64,000 nucleotides of DNA from Gammaproteobacteria bacterium BRH_c0 (lineage in GTDB: Bacteria > Pseudomonadota > Gammaproteobacteria > Pseudomonadales > Porticoccaceae): assembly GCA_000961645.1 (NCBI GenBank), contig LADM01000050.1:24291-88290 (forward strand), given 5' to 3'. Of this stretch, positions 15,764 through 23,552 are shown piece after piece. The position numbers were made by a program, and so were the translations under genes. The first letter of the stretch is position 1, and each line of letters opens with the position of its first letter. The notes under the pieces are model-generated. The model was not told where the DNA came from. It did no database searches and was given only the letters and a program-made list of their open reading frames with translations.

Positions 15764-18079
15764 ATGGACAAGAGTGGGGTAGGGAAAATACCCCGGCGTA
15801 GCTCAACCCGAGGGGTCGCCACCATCAAAGCCGCTGAACCGATCAAGCCACAACTGAATGCCGACAGGGTGTGGCTTTGGGTTATACCCGCACTGATTTT
15901 TCTGACAGTCCTGGCCATGGGCTTTGTGCTCCAGCAGGTGCTCAACAGGAACTGGCAGCTCGAACAGGAAAGCCAGCTTGACGAGGCGGGCAGCGTGCAC
16001 GCCATATTGCTCGAGCGCCAGTTGAGCCGCTATACCGTTGCTGCCCACCTGCTGGGCCACAAAATCAGGGAAACCAACGGCGACACTGGCGACTTCGAAG
16101 CCTATGCCAACCGTGTCATCGAGGAAATTGGCGGCATCGCCAACCTGCAGCTGGCCCCGAATGGCATCATCACCCATATCCATCCCCTCAAGGGCCATGA
16201 AAAGGCCTTGGGCTACGACATCATCTCCAACCAATTCCTCCAGCCTGGCTCCATGAAGGCCATAGAATCCCAGCGTCTGACGGTGATTGGCCCTCTCAAC
16301 CTCGTACAGGGCGGCACAGGTATACTCGGTCGCTACCCGGTATTTTTGCCGGACGGCGAAGGTGGCGAGAAGTTCTGGGGGCTGGTGTCAGCACTGATCA
16401 TGCTCGATGATTTCCTGGCCGCCAGCCAGCTCGACTACCTCACCGACCAGGGCTATGTGTACCGATTGTGGCGAATAGCCACGGAAACCGGCCAAAAAGC
16501 GGTGTTTGCCGGTGTTGCTGATCAGGAGCTTACACCTCCAGTGGTCACCACCACGGTCAACCTGCCCAATGAGGAATGGTTTCTCGACGTGGCATTCGCC
16601 ACCCCCATAGGCCACTACCCCGGCTACCTGAGCGGCATCACTGTCACAGCCCTGCTGAGTGTCGTACTGGCCTGGCTGGCCTGGTTTTACCTGCGCCTGC
16701 CCGAGCGACTGCGCTCCGAGGTCAAAACCAAAACCCGCCAGCTCGAAACACTCGCCTTTTATGACCAGCTCACCGGCCTGCCCAATCGCAAACTGTTCCT
16801 TGACCGCCTGACCCACGCCATTCATCGCCAACAGCGCACCCAGCGGCCCTTTGCCCTGTTCTATATCGATCTCGACGGGTTCAAGCTGATCAATGACAGC
16901 CTCGGCCACCAGATCGGCGACCGGCTGCTGGAGGAAGTCGCCAATCGCCTGGCGCTCAACATCCGCAAAAGCGATACCGCCGCACGTATTGGCGGCGATG
17001 AATTCACAGTCTTGCTGGTGGATATCCAGCCTCCCACGGACGTCGGACTGCTGGCCAGACACCTGCTCAGCGAGCTGGCCAAACCGGCCAGCATTGACAA
17101 TCACACCCTGAGCATCACTGTCAGCATTGGCATTACCCTCTGCCCTCACGATGGCAGTGATGCCGACCGGTTGCTCAACAATAGCGATCTGGCCATGTAC
17201 CGGGCAAAAAATCTGGGCAAGAACAATGCCCAGTTTTTTTCCGAATCACTGCATCAGGAAATAGCCAAGCGCCAGGATCTGGTTGACACCCTTTCGGTAG
17301 CGCTGGAACACAACGAGCTGTTCCCGGTCTACCATCCGGTTTTATCCCGCACCACTGGCAAGGTGGTGGCAGTGGAAGCACTGCTGCGCTGGCAGCCCCC
17401 CGGCCAGGATCTGGTGCTGCCGGTTGATTTTCTCTCAGCCACCGAAGATTCCGGGCTGATTATCCGACTCGGTGAACACGTTCTGCGCCAGGCTGTTGAA
17501 GAAATCCGCCTGGTGAACCAGGGACGCGGCGCGAACCGCATTGGCCTGTCGGTAAATCTCTCGGCGCGGCAGTTCCGCCACCCCGATCTGGGCGACCTCC
17601 TGACCAGGGTGCTCAACAGCACTGGTCTCGAACCCTGCCTGTTATCCCTGGAAATTGACGAATCGAACTTTGCCTTTCATAACACAGAAACCGGCAATAT
17701 CCTCAATCGCCTCAAAAGCTGCGGCATCAACCTGGTGGTTGATCATTTTGTTACCGGCCATGCGCCCCTGCGCCAGCTCAAGGAGCCACCGGTGCGGGCG
17801 GTAAAAATTGATTTTTCCCTGATATCAAATATCCATACCAACCAGGATAACTTCACTATTGTCTCAGCCATTATCGCCATGGCGCATAGCATGAAGGTTG
17901 ACGCCATTGCCCAGGGCGTTGAAACAGTGGCTCAGCTGGAGGCACTCGACAGCATTGGCTGCGAGCTGGTGCAAGGTTTCCTGTTCGGCAAGCCGGTGGC
18001 GGCACGGGAGCTGCCGGAGCTGATCCGCCAGATCGAATCCCGCTGGCACAACAACGACCCCACAACCCACAACTCTTAA
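15764..18079 (+). CDS. CHASE-like sensor with GGDEF and degenerate EAL domains
   Basis: The 771-residue protein has a TM helix at about residues 40-62, a periplasmic region (CHASE-like: LERQLSRYTVAAHLLGHKI and VFLPDGEGGEKFWGLVS) and a second TM at about 287-310. A GGDEF domain follows with an intact RIGGDEF at 408-414, then an EAL domain. EAL keeps Glu538 in EALLRW, but the metal-binding DDFGTG is DHFVTG (Asp660-His661) and the usual Glu of AEGVE is Gln717. It therefore likely makes cyclic di-GMP, with a weak or inactive phosphodiesterase half. Its 87-bp separation from the downstream cluster leaves regulation of that cluster open. Confidence 0.9.
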   Translation: MDKSGVGKIPRRSSTRGVATIKAAEPIKPQLNADRVWLWVIPALIFLTVLAMGFVLQQVLNRNWQLEQESQLDEAGSVHAILLERQLSRYTVAAHLLGHKIRETNGDTGDFEAYANRVIEEIGGIANLQLAPNGIITHIHPLKGHEKALGYDIISNQFLQPGSMKAIESQRLTVIGPLNLVQGGTGILGRYPVFLPDGEGGEKFWGLVSALIMLDDFLAASQLDYLTDQGYVYRLWRIATETGQKAVFAGVADQELTPPVVTTTVNLPNEEWFLDVAFATPIGHYPGYLSGITVTALLSVVLAWLAWFYLRLPERLRSEVKTKTRQLETLAFYDQLTGLPNRKLFLDRLTHAIHRQQRTQRPFALFYIDLDGFKLINDSLGHQIGDRLLEEVANRLALNIRKSDTAARIGGDEFTVLLVDIQPPTDVGLLARHLLSELAKPASIDNHTLSITVSIGITLCPHDGSDADRLLNNSDLAMYRAKNLGKNNAQFFSESLHQEIAKRQDLVDTLSVALEHNELFPVYHPVLSRTTGKVVAVEALLRWQPPGQDLVLPVDFLSATEDSGLIIRLGEHVLRQAVEEIRLVNQGRGANRIGLSVNLSARQFRHPDLGDLLTRVLNSTGLEPCLLSLEIDESNFAFHNTETGNILNRLKSCGINLVVDHFVTGHAPLRQLKEPPVRAVKIDFSLISNIHTNQDNFTIVSAIIAMAHSMKVDAIAQGVETVAQLEALDSIGCELVQGFLFGKPVAARELPELIRQIESRWHNNDPTTHNS

Positions 18080-18166
18080 TATTCCCTTAAGCACCCTCCC
18101 CTAACCTAGGCCCATGTTGTCTGCACAGACACACAAACGCCAACAGGTTTGCCCGGAGGGCCATGT

Positions 18167-18910
18167 ATGGAATCCCAGCTCAAGAAACTGCCGTCGCCAC
18201 TGAGTGATGCAAGCTTGCCGTCAAAAGGGCTGCGCCATTCGCTGCAAAGACATTTGATTCCAGGGCCGCTGTTCGAACTGCTCGATTGCCAAAGTAACGC
18301 CCGGGCTGCAGCCGAAGGCTTTATCGCCGAACGCTTCAGGCGGCATCACCAGGCTGTGATCAGTGAATTCCTCCCCACGCTGGTAACCCTGCGGCGCAAC
18401 AGCCAACTCTGTGCCGCTCTGGGACTGCGCCCCGCAGGCGGCAACCGCCTGTTTCTGGAACACTACCTGCTGCATTCGCTGGGCATCCATGCCGAACAGG
18501 CCATTGCCACCCTGATCCAGTCGCCGCTATCCCGCACTGGCATTATCGAAATAGGCAACCTGGTAGCTGATCGCAATGGCGCCAGCTCCCTGCTGTTTCT
18601 CATCGTATTGGCGGTGGTACAGCGGGCCGGTTACCAGTGGGTCATGTTCACCGGCACGCCTCAGCTGCAGCGGGGAATCCTGAAAATGGGTTTTGCCCTC
18701 CAGCCCATCTGCCCGGCAAGCCCGGAGGCGCTGCCCGGGGATCAGCGCCAGTGGGGAAATTACTACAACAACAAACCCCAGGTTGTGGCGGGATTTGTTG
18801 CACAAAGCATGGCCATCTGTAACGACAACCCGCAAATGGCCGCCATCCTTGCACTGTTTGAAAATGACATAGCCGCCATGGCGGCGGGCCTCAATGGTCG
18901 CGCCGCATGA
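18167..18910 (+). CDS. Thermostable-hemolysin family protein (GNAT-like acyltransferase fold)
   Basis: A 247-residue member of the family first named from Vibrio delta-VPH thermostable hemolysin. There is no signal peptide or membrane segment. The central pattern EIGNLVADRN, LFLIVLAVVQRAGYQWVMFTGT and RGILKMGF resembles autoinducer-synthase and N-acyltransferase (GNAT) folds, so an enzymatic acyl transfer is more likely than pore formation (inference). The ATG at 18167 has CCGGAGGG seven bases upstream. Its stop overlaps the ligase start (ATGA), beginning a five-gene run of ligase, heme-oxygenase-fold oxidase, SDR and exported TPR protein. Confidence 0.85.
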   Translation: MESQLKKLPSPLSDASLPSKGLRHSLQRHLIPGPLFELLDCQSNARAAAEGFIAERFRRHHQAVISEFLPTLVTLRRNSQLCAALGLRPAGGNRLFLEHYLLHSLGIHAEQAIATLIQSPLSRTGIIEIGNLVADRNGASSLLFLIVLAVVQRAGYQWVMFTGTPQLQRGILKMGFALQPICPASPEALPGDQRQWGNYYNNKPQVVAGFVAQSMAICNDNPQMAAILALFENDIAAMAAGLNGRAA

Positions 18911-20421
18911 CGCATAACCGCCACCACGACCTGCTTGCACACGCTGTTTACCGCGACGACAGCGTTGTTGCCATCACTCACGGCAAGCAGTTCCTGAGTG
19001 TCGCCGACCTGCGCCACAAAAGCGGCCAACTGGCGCTTCAGCTGGTTACTCAAGGCGCGCAGCGGGCGGCATTGCAGGCCCGCAACGGCTGCGACTGGAT
19101 GATTGCCGATCTCGCCTGCCAGCTGGCAGGTATCCCTCTCCTGCCACTACCCGGGTTTTTCTCTGCCGGGCAGCTGCGCCACGCCATGCTACAGACGGCT
19201 GTGGATGTGGTTCTGACCGACAATCCACAGTCGTTGCAGAACCTTGGTATCGAATTCAGCCGCGCCGGCCTGAGCGATTGCACGTCACTTTCTGTCCTGA
19301 CCCGCTCGCCATCAGCCCCTGAAGCCTTGGCTGAAACAGGTTGTGTGCCAGACGGCACCGGCAAAATCACCTATACCTCCGGCTCCACCGGCGCGCCCAA
19401 GGGGGTATGCCTTGGCAACGATCAACTGATTCGCCAGGCCCTGGCGCTGCGGGATGTGGTGGCCCTCACGCGCCCCAGACACCTGTGCCTGCTGCCCCTC
19501 AGCGTACTGCTCGAAAACGTGGCCGGGGTTTACACCTGTCTGCTGGCGGGGGGCGAAGTGCGAGTGCCGGACCTGGCCACCATTGGCCTGGGTGGCAGCT
19601 CAACGCTCAATATCGGCGCATTGGCCCGCGCGATCGATCAGCACCAGCCCAACAGCCTGATCCTTGTCCCGCAGCTGCTCAGTGCCCTGGTCAGCGCCTG
19701 TGAACAGGGCTGGCAACCGCCTGCAAGCCTTCAGTTCATTGCTGTCGGTGGGGCGCGGGTATCCGCCCGTCAGATTCTGCGGGCGCGGGATTATGGCCTG
19801 CCCGTTTACGAAGGTTATGGACTGTCGGAGTGCGCCTCGGTGGTGAGCCTTAACACCCCGCAGCGAGATCGACCCGGCTCCGCTGGACAACCGCTGCCTC
19901 ATCTTGAAGTGCACAGTGACGCTGGCGAGATCACCATCGCCGGCAACCCGTTCCTCGGCTACGTGGGGGAACCTGACAGCTGGCACCAGAGCAAGGTGCG
20001 CAGTGGCGATCTCGGCACCCTGGACAGCGCTGGCTTTTTGCACCTCAGTGGCCGCAGCAAGAACCTGCTGATCAGCAGCTTTGGCCGCAACATCAGCCCG
20101 GAGTGGGTGGAGAGCGAATTGATGGCCAGCCCGCTGATCTGCGACTGCATTGTGTTCGGTGACGCCCGGCCCTGGCTGACAGCGCTGATCTGCCCGCAAC
20201 CCGGCATTGACGATAACGCCATCAATCACTGGATCAGCCATTGCAACCAGCAACTGCCGGACTACGCCCGGGTGCAGGCCTGGCAGCGGCTCGCCGAGCC
20301 ACTCGCCGCAGTACCCGACCTGCTCACAGCCACCGGCAAACCGCGCCGGGCAGAGATTCACCATCACTTTGCCGCAGCCCTGGAAACTCTCTACGAAAAA
20401 CCTGCCGAGGTCACACTATGA
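18907..20421 (+). CDS. AMP-forming acyl-CoA synthetase / adenylating ligase
   Basis: A 504-residue ANL-superfamily enzyme that activates a carboxylate as acyl-AMP. The P-loop-like motif ITYTSGSTGAPKG lies near residue 155, the A5 motif YEGYGLSE near 302, and SGDLGTLD with GRSKNLLISSFGRNISPEWVE near 358-400. The C-terminal domain is short, and the usual late catalytic Lys is uncertain (TATGKPRR). It overlaps the hemolysin-family gene by 4 bases and the next gene by 4 bases, so translation is coupled. The substrate is presumably a fatty or aromatic acid used by the cluster. Confidence 0.92.
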   Translation: MTHNRHHDLLAHAVYRDDSVVAITHGKQFLSVADLRHKSGQLALQLVTQGAQRAALQARNGCDWMIADLACQLAGIPLLPLPGFFSAGQLRHAMLQTAVDVVLTDNPQSLQNLGIEFSRAGLSDCTSLSVLTRSPSAPEALAETGCVPDGTGKITYTSGSTGAPKGVCLGNDQLIRQALALRDVVALTRPRHLCLLPLSVLLENVAGVYTCLLAGGEVRVPDLATIGLGGSSTLNIGALARAIDQHQPNSLILVPQLLSALVSACEQGWQPPASLQFIAVGGARVSARQILRARDYGLPVYEGYGLSECASVVSLNTPQRDRPGSAGQPLPHLEVHSDAGEITIAGNPFLGYVGEPDSWHQSKVRSGDLGTLDSAGFLHLSGRSKNLLISSFGRNISPEWVESELMASPLICDCIVFGDARPWLTALICPQPGIDDNAINHWISHCNQQLPDYARVQAWQRLAEPLAAVPDLLTATGKPRRAEIHHHFAAALETLYEKPAEVTL

Positions 20422-21086
20422 CGTTCTATCAACAACTGGTTGAAGCCACCGCCGCCGAGCGCGGCCACCTGCTGGCCGCGCCGATCATTACCAACGCCCT
20501 CAACCAGCGCATCAGCCGTGAGGACTACATAGCCTTTCTCACCCAGGCCTATCACCACGTCAGGCACACGGTGCCGCTGCTGATGGCTGCTGGATCGCGT
20601 ATCGACGGCAACAGGGAATGGTTGCGGGACGCCCTGGCGGAATATATCGAAGAAGAACTCGGCCACCAGGAGTGGATTCTCAACGACATTGCGGTCTGTG
20701 GCGGCGACCGCGAACAGGCACGCCTCAGCCAGCCATCTGCAGCCACAGAGCTGATGGTGGCCTATGCGTATGACATGGTGCAGCGGGTCAACCCGCTGGG
20801 ATTTTTCGGCATGGTGTTTGTGCTCGAAGGCACCAGCACCAGCATCGCCAGCCGCGCCGCCGAGTGCATCGGCCAGCATCTGAAACTGCCGCCCGAGGCC
20901 TTCAGCTACCTGAGCTCCCACGGGGCGCTGGATATTTCTCACATGCATTTTTTTGAAGGTCTGATGAACCGTATTGACGATCCCGCCGAGCAGGCGTTGA
21001 TCATCCACAGCGCAAAAATGTTTTTCCAGCTGTACGGCAATATTTTCCGCAGCCTCGGCCATAACCAACATTCTGTGGCTGCCTGA
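20418..21086 (+). CDS. Heme-oxygenase-fold, TenA-like iron-dependent oxidase
   Basis: A 222-residue all-helical protein of the TenA/PqqC/heme-oxygenase-like superfamily. Candidate metal ligands are Glu80-x2-His83 (EEELGHQEW), Glu137 (VLEGTS) and His168-x3-Asp172-x2-His175 (SSHGALDISH). This is the ligand pattern of heme-oxygenase-like di-iron oxidases, not of thiaminase TenA, which relies on a Cys. Such enzymes cleave or desaturate fatty or amino acids (UndA, SznF, CADD are examples). The ATG at 20418 overlaps the ligase stop. Together with the acyl ligase and GNAT-like protein it suggests oxidative processing of an acyl product. Confidence 0.85.
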   Translation: MTFYQQLVEATAAERGHLLAAPIITNALNQRISREDYIAFLTQAYHHVRHTVPLLMAAGSRIDGNREWLRDALAEYIEEELGHQEWILNDIAVCGGDREQARLSQPSAATELMVAYAYDMVQRVNPLGFFGMVFVLEGTSTSIASRAAECIGQHLKLPPEAFSYLSSHGALDISHMHFFEGLMNRIDDPAEQALIIHSAKMFFQLYGNIFRSLGHNQHSVAA

Positions 21087-21136
21087 AGCCGTGCCTGACT
21101 TTCCCTCTCGAAGAAACCTCTAGCGGAACACTGCCC

Positions 21137-22009
21137 ATGAACCTCCAGGACAAAACCATACTCATTACCGGCGCCACAGGCGGGATCGGTTGCGCCTTTT
21201 CGCAACGCCTGGCGGAACAGGGTGCGCGGCTGATCCTGGTGGGGCGCAATAGCGCGAAACTGGCCCAGGAATCCAGCCTCATCAGCGCAACACTGTCACT
21301 GCCCGTTAACCGCCAGCCAGTTCCTGTTGCTGCCGACATCGCCACCGACGAGGGACTGGAAACAGTCGTGCAAGCCTGCAGTGAGCAGGGGGTCGACGTT
21401 CTGATCAACAATGCTGGCAGCCAGTTGTTCGGCTTTTACGAGGAGCAATCCCCCGCAGCCATTGCGCATCTTGTGCAGCTCAATCTGGTCGCGCCCATGT
21501 TGCTGACCAGCTTGTTACTGCCCCTGCTGCACAGCCGCCCTGAGGCCGCCATTGTCAATATCGGCTCCACCTTTGGCAGCATCGGCCACCCCGCCTTTGT
21601 CGCCTATAGCGCCAGCAAGTTCGGTCTGCGTGGATTTTCTGAAGCCCTGCGCCGTGAACTCAGTGGCAGTACCGTGAAGGTCCACTACCTGGCACCTCGC
21701 GCCACCCGCACCGCCCTCAATGACGACCAGGTGGTGGCCATGAATGAAGCCCTCGGCAACGCCATGGATGATCCCTTGCTGGTAGCCGACGAACTGGTGC
21801 GCCTGCTGGGAGGCAAACGCGGCGGGAACCGTTTTCTGGGTTGTCCGGAAAAGCTCTTTGTCCGCATCAACAGCCTGCTGCCTGGTCTGGTGGACAGGGC
21901 CCTGGCGAAACAGCTGGGCACCATTCGCCACTTTGCAGGCAGCGATTCCCGCGACTCGAACAGTGTCCACAACTGCATCACCAATCCCCACACTGCCCAC
22001 AAGCCATAA
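21137..22009 (+). CDS. Short-chain dehydrogenase/reductase of the thermostable-hemolysin cluster
   Basis: A 290-residue classical SDR with TGATGGIG at residues 12-19, NNAGSQ, a catalytic Ser in NIGSTFGS and YSASK near residue 156. The C-terminal extension after residue 245 is longer than in minimal SDRs and includes RINSLLPGLVDRAL, similar to membrane-associated long-chain reductases such as CmtA/DltE types. It begins 50 bases after the oxidase gene in the same direction. Likely it reduces or oxidises the pathway intermediate. Confidence 0.88.
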   Translation: MNLQDKTILITGATGGIGCAFSQRLAEQGARLILVGRNSAKLAQESSLISATLSLPVNRQPVPVAADIATDEGLETVVQACSEQGVDVLINNAGSQLFGFYEEQSPAAIAHLVQLNLVAPMLLTSLLLPLLHSRPEAAIVNIGSTFGSIGHPAFVAYSASKFGLRGFSEALRRELSGSTVKVHYLAPRATRTALNDDQVVAMNEALGNAMDDPLLVADELVRLLGGKRGGNRFLGCPEKLFVRINSLLPGLVDRALAKQLGTIRHFAGSDSRDSNSVHNCITNPHTAHKP

Positions 22010-22024
22010 CTCAGGATATACGCC

Positions 22025-22696
22025 ATGAAAGCCCTTCGTTATTTACAGACACTCACGTTTGCACTGATGCTGGCCAGTGTCGGCGCCCTTGCCGATCTCG
22101 ACAGCGATATCAGCCACTTGCAAACCCGCTGGGCCGAAATCAATTACCAGCTGAGTGGCAAAACCCGCCTCACCAGCTTTGAACAACTGATCAAGGAGGC
22201 GGAGCTGGTCACGACGCAATACCCGCAGAGGGCGGAGAGCTGGATCTGGAGCGGCATTATCAAGTCCACCTATGCCGGCGCCAAAGGCGGACTGGGCGCC
22301 CTGAAATATGCCAAGGCATCAAAAATGGATCTGGAGAAAGCCCTGTCCCTCGATGACCAGGCCCTGGCCGGTTCGGCCTATACCAGCCTTGGCACTCTTT
22401 ACTTCAATGTACCTGGCTGGCCGGTGGGCTTTGGTGACAGCGACAAGGCCGAAGAGCTGCTGAAAAAAGCCCTGGCCATCAATCCCCACGGCATCGACAG
22501 CAATTATTTTTACGGGGATTTTCTCTTCAAGGAACGACGTTACGGCGAAGCTGAACGCTACCTGCTCAAAGCCAGTCAGGCATCGACGCGCCCCGGTCGC
22601 GCGGTGGCTGATGTCGGGCGGCAAAAAGAAATTGCTGCCGCACTGACCAAGGTGCAGGAAAAGGTGGCCAAAGTGCGGGAAAAGTCCGCAGAATAG
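22025..22696 (+). CDS. Exported TPR-like protein
   Basis: A 223-residue protein with a signal peptide (residues 1-21, cleaved after GALA). A helical body follows with TPR-like pairs: DQALAGSAYTSLGTLYFNVPGWP, then DKAEELLKKALAINPHGIDSNYFYGDFL and RRYGEAERYLLKASQ. The family is seen as a partner of the hemolysin-family/ligase cluster in related bacteria as far as I recall, but its function is unknown. It starts 15 bases after the SDR stop. The C-terminal tail is Lys/Glu-rich (KVQEKVAKVREKS). A MITE-like element begins 3 bases after its stop codon. Confidence 0.8.
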   Translation: MKALRYLQTLTFALMLASVGALADLDSDISHLQTRWAEINYQLSGKTRLTSFEQLIKEAELVTTQYPQRAESWIWSGIIKSTYAGAKGGLGALKYAKASKMDLEKALSLDDQALAGSAYTSLGTLYFNVPGWPVGFGDSDKAEELLKKALAINPHGIDSNYFYGDFLFKERRYGEAERYLLKASQASTRPGRAVADVGRQKEIAAALTKVQEKVAKVREKSAE

Positions 22697-22698
22697 GC

Positions 22699-22893
22699 TG
22701 GCAGCCTGTCGGACTTAGGCGTTCGTCACGAGGGAAAGCCCGGTTTGAGGCATTTTTTAGTCTCTTTCGAGGCGAAGAGCCTGCCCCGTGAAACGTATTG
22801 GGCATAGTGGTGCTATTTAACGAGAAAGAGGCTAAAAAATGACCAAATCCGGCTTTGCTGTAGTAGAACAGACCTAAGTCCGACAGGCTGCCA
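22699..22893. mobile_element. MITE-like inverted-repeat element
   Basis: A 21-bp perfect terminal inverted repeat, starting TGGCAGCCTGTCGGAC, runs from 22699-22719 and returns at 22873-22893. The repeat continues imperfectly inwards for about 50 bp (both arms contain CATTTTTTAG and CTCTTTC). There is no ORF inside. The left end begins 3 bases after the TPR gene stop, and the right end reaches the A of the response-regulator ATG. No clear target duplication is seen. An alternative is a large transcription-terminating hairpin, but the length and unstructured centre favour a MITE. Confidence 0.75.
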
Positions 22894-23552
22894 TGCATAT
22901 TTTACTGATCGAAGACGATAAAGCCCTCGCCGAGAGCCTTGCCAGGGCGCTCGGCGTAAAAGGCTATGTGGTCAACGCCGTGGAGCGCGGCCAGCACGGC
23001 CTCCACGCCCTCAAAACCGATGCGCCGGATATCATCATCCTCGATCTGGGATTGCCGGACATGGACGGTTTTACCGTGTTGAAACGGATGCGCGAAGTGA
23101 ACAAGGAGCTGCCTGTGTTGCTGCTCACGGCCCGCGACAGTATGGATGCCAAGGTGACAGGCCTCGACGGCGGCGCCGACGATTACCTCACCAAACCCTT
23201 TGACATGGCGGAACTGTTTGCCCGCCTGCGAGTGCTGGAGCGGCGCCTGTCCACCACCAAAACCAGTGCAATAACTATCGGACCGGTAGCTTTGGACACG
23301 GCCCAGGCCAGTGTTACTTTCAACGGCCAGGCGCTGGAATTGTCGCGCCGCGAATTTATGCTGCTGCGGGTGTTGATGGAAAACGCTGGCAAAGTGCTGA
23401 CCCGAGCCAGTCTCGAATCGCGCCTCTACAGCTGGGGCGAGGAAGTGGCGAGCAACACCGTGGAGGTGCATGTCCATCACCTGCGCAAAAAACTCGGCAG
23501 CGATTTTATTCACACTGTGCGAGGTGTGGGCTACAAGGTAGCTCTTCCTTGA
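22893..23552 (+). CDS. OmpR/PhoB-family response regulator
   Basis: A 219-residue two-domain regulator. The receiver has acidic residues EDDKA, phospho-acceptor Asp51 (ILDLGLPDMDG), Thr in LLLTARD and Lys in LTKPF. A winged-helix DNA-binding domain follows (ALELSRREFMLLRVLMEN and TVEVHVHHLRKKLG). By appearance it is of the QseB/PmrA type. Its ATG overlaps the right end of the MITE-like element, and the only ribosome-site-like sequence (ACAGG) lies inside the repeat. It overlaps the kinase gene by 4 bases and probably controls the downstream iron genes. Confidence 0.93.
   Translation: MHILLIEDDKALAESLARALGVKGYVVNAVERGQHGLHALKTDAPDIIILDLGLPDMDGFTVLKRMREVNKELPVLLLTARDSMDAKVTGLDGGADDYLTKPFDMAELFARLRVLERRLSTTKTSAITIGPVALDTAQASVTFNGQALELSRREFMLLRVLMENAGKVLTRASLESRLYSWGEEVASNTVEVHVHHLRKKLGSDFIHTVRGVGYKVALP

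Noticed and set aside
18167..18910. Thermostable hemolysin as a secreted toxin
   Set aside because: No signal peptide or membrane segment, and the sequence resembles an acyltransferase fold; the name is historical.
22699..22893. Simple transcription terminator between two operons
   Set aside because: The inverted repeat spans nearly 195 bp with an unstructured centre and no T-tract, which fits a MITE-like element better, although termination activity is still possible.
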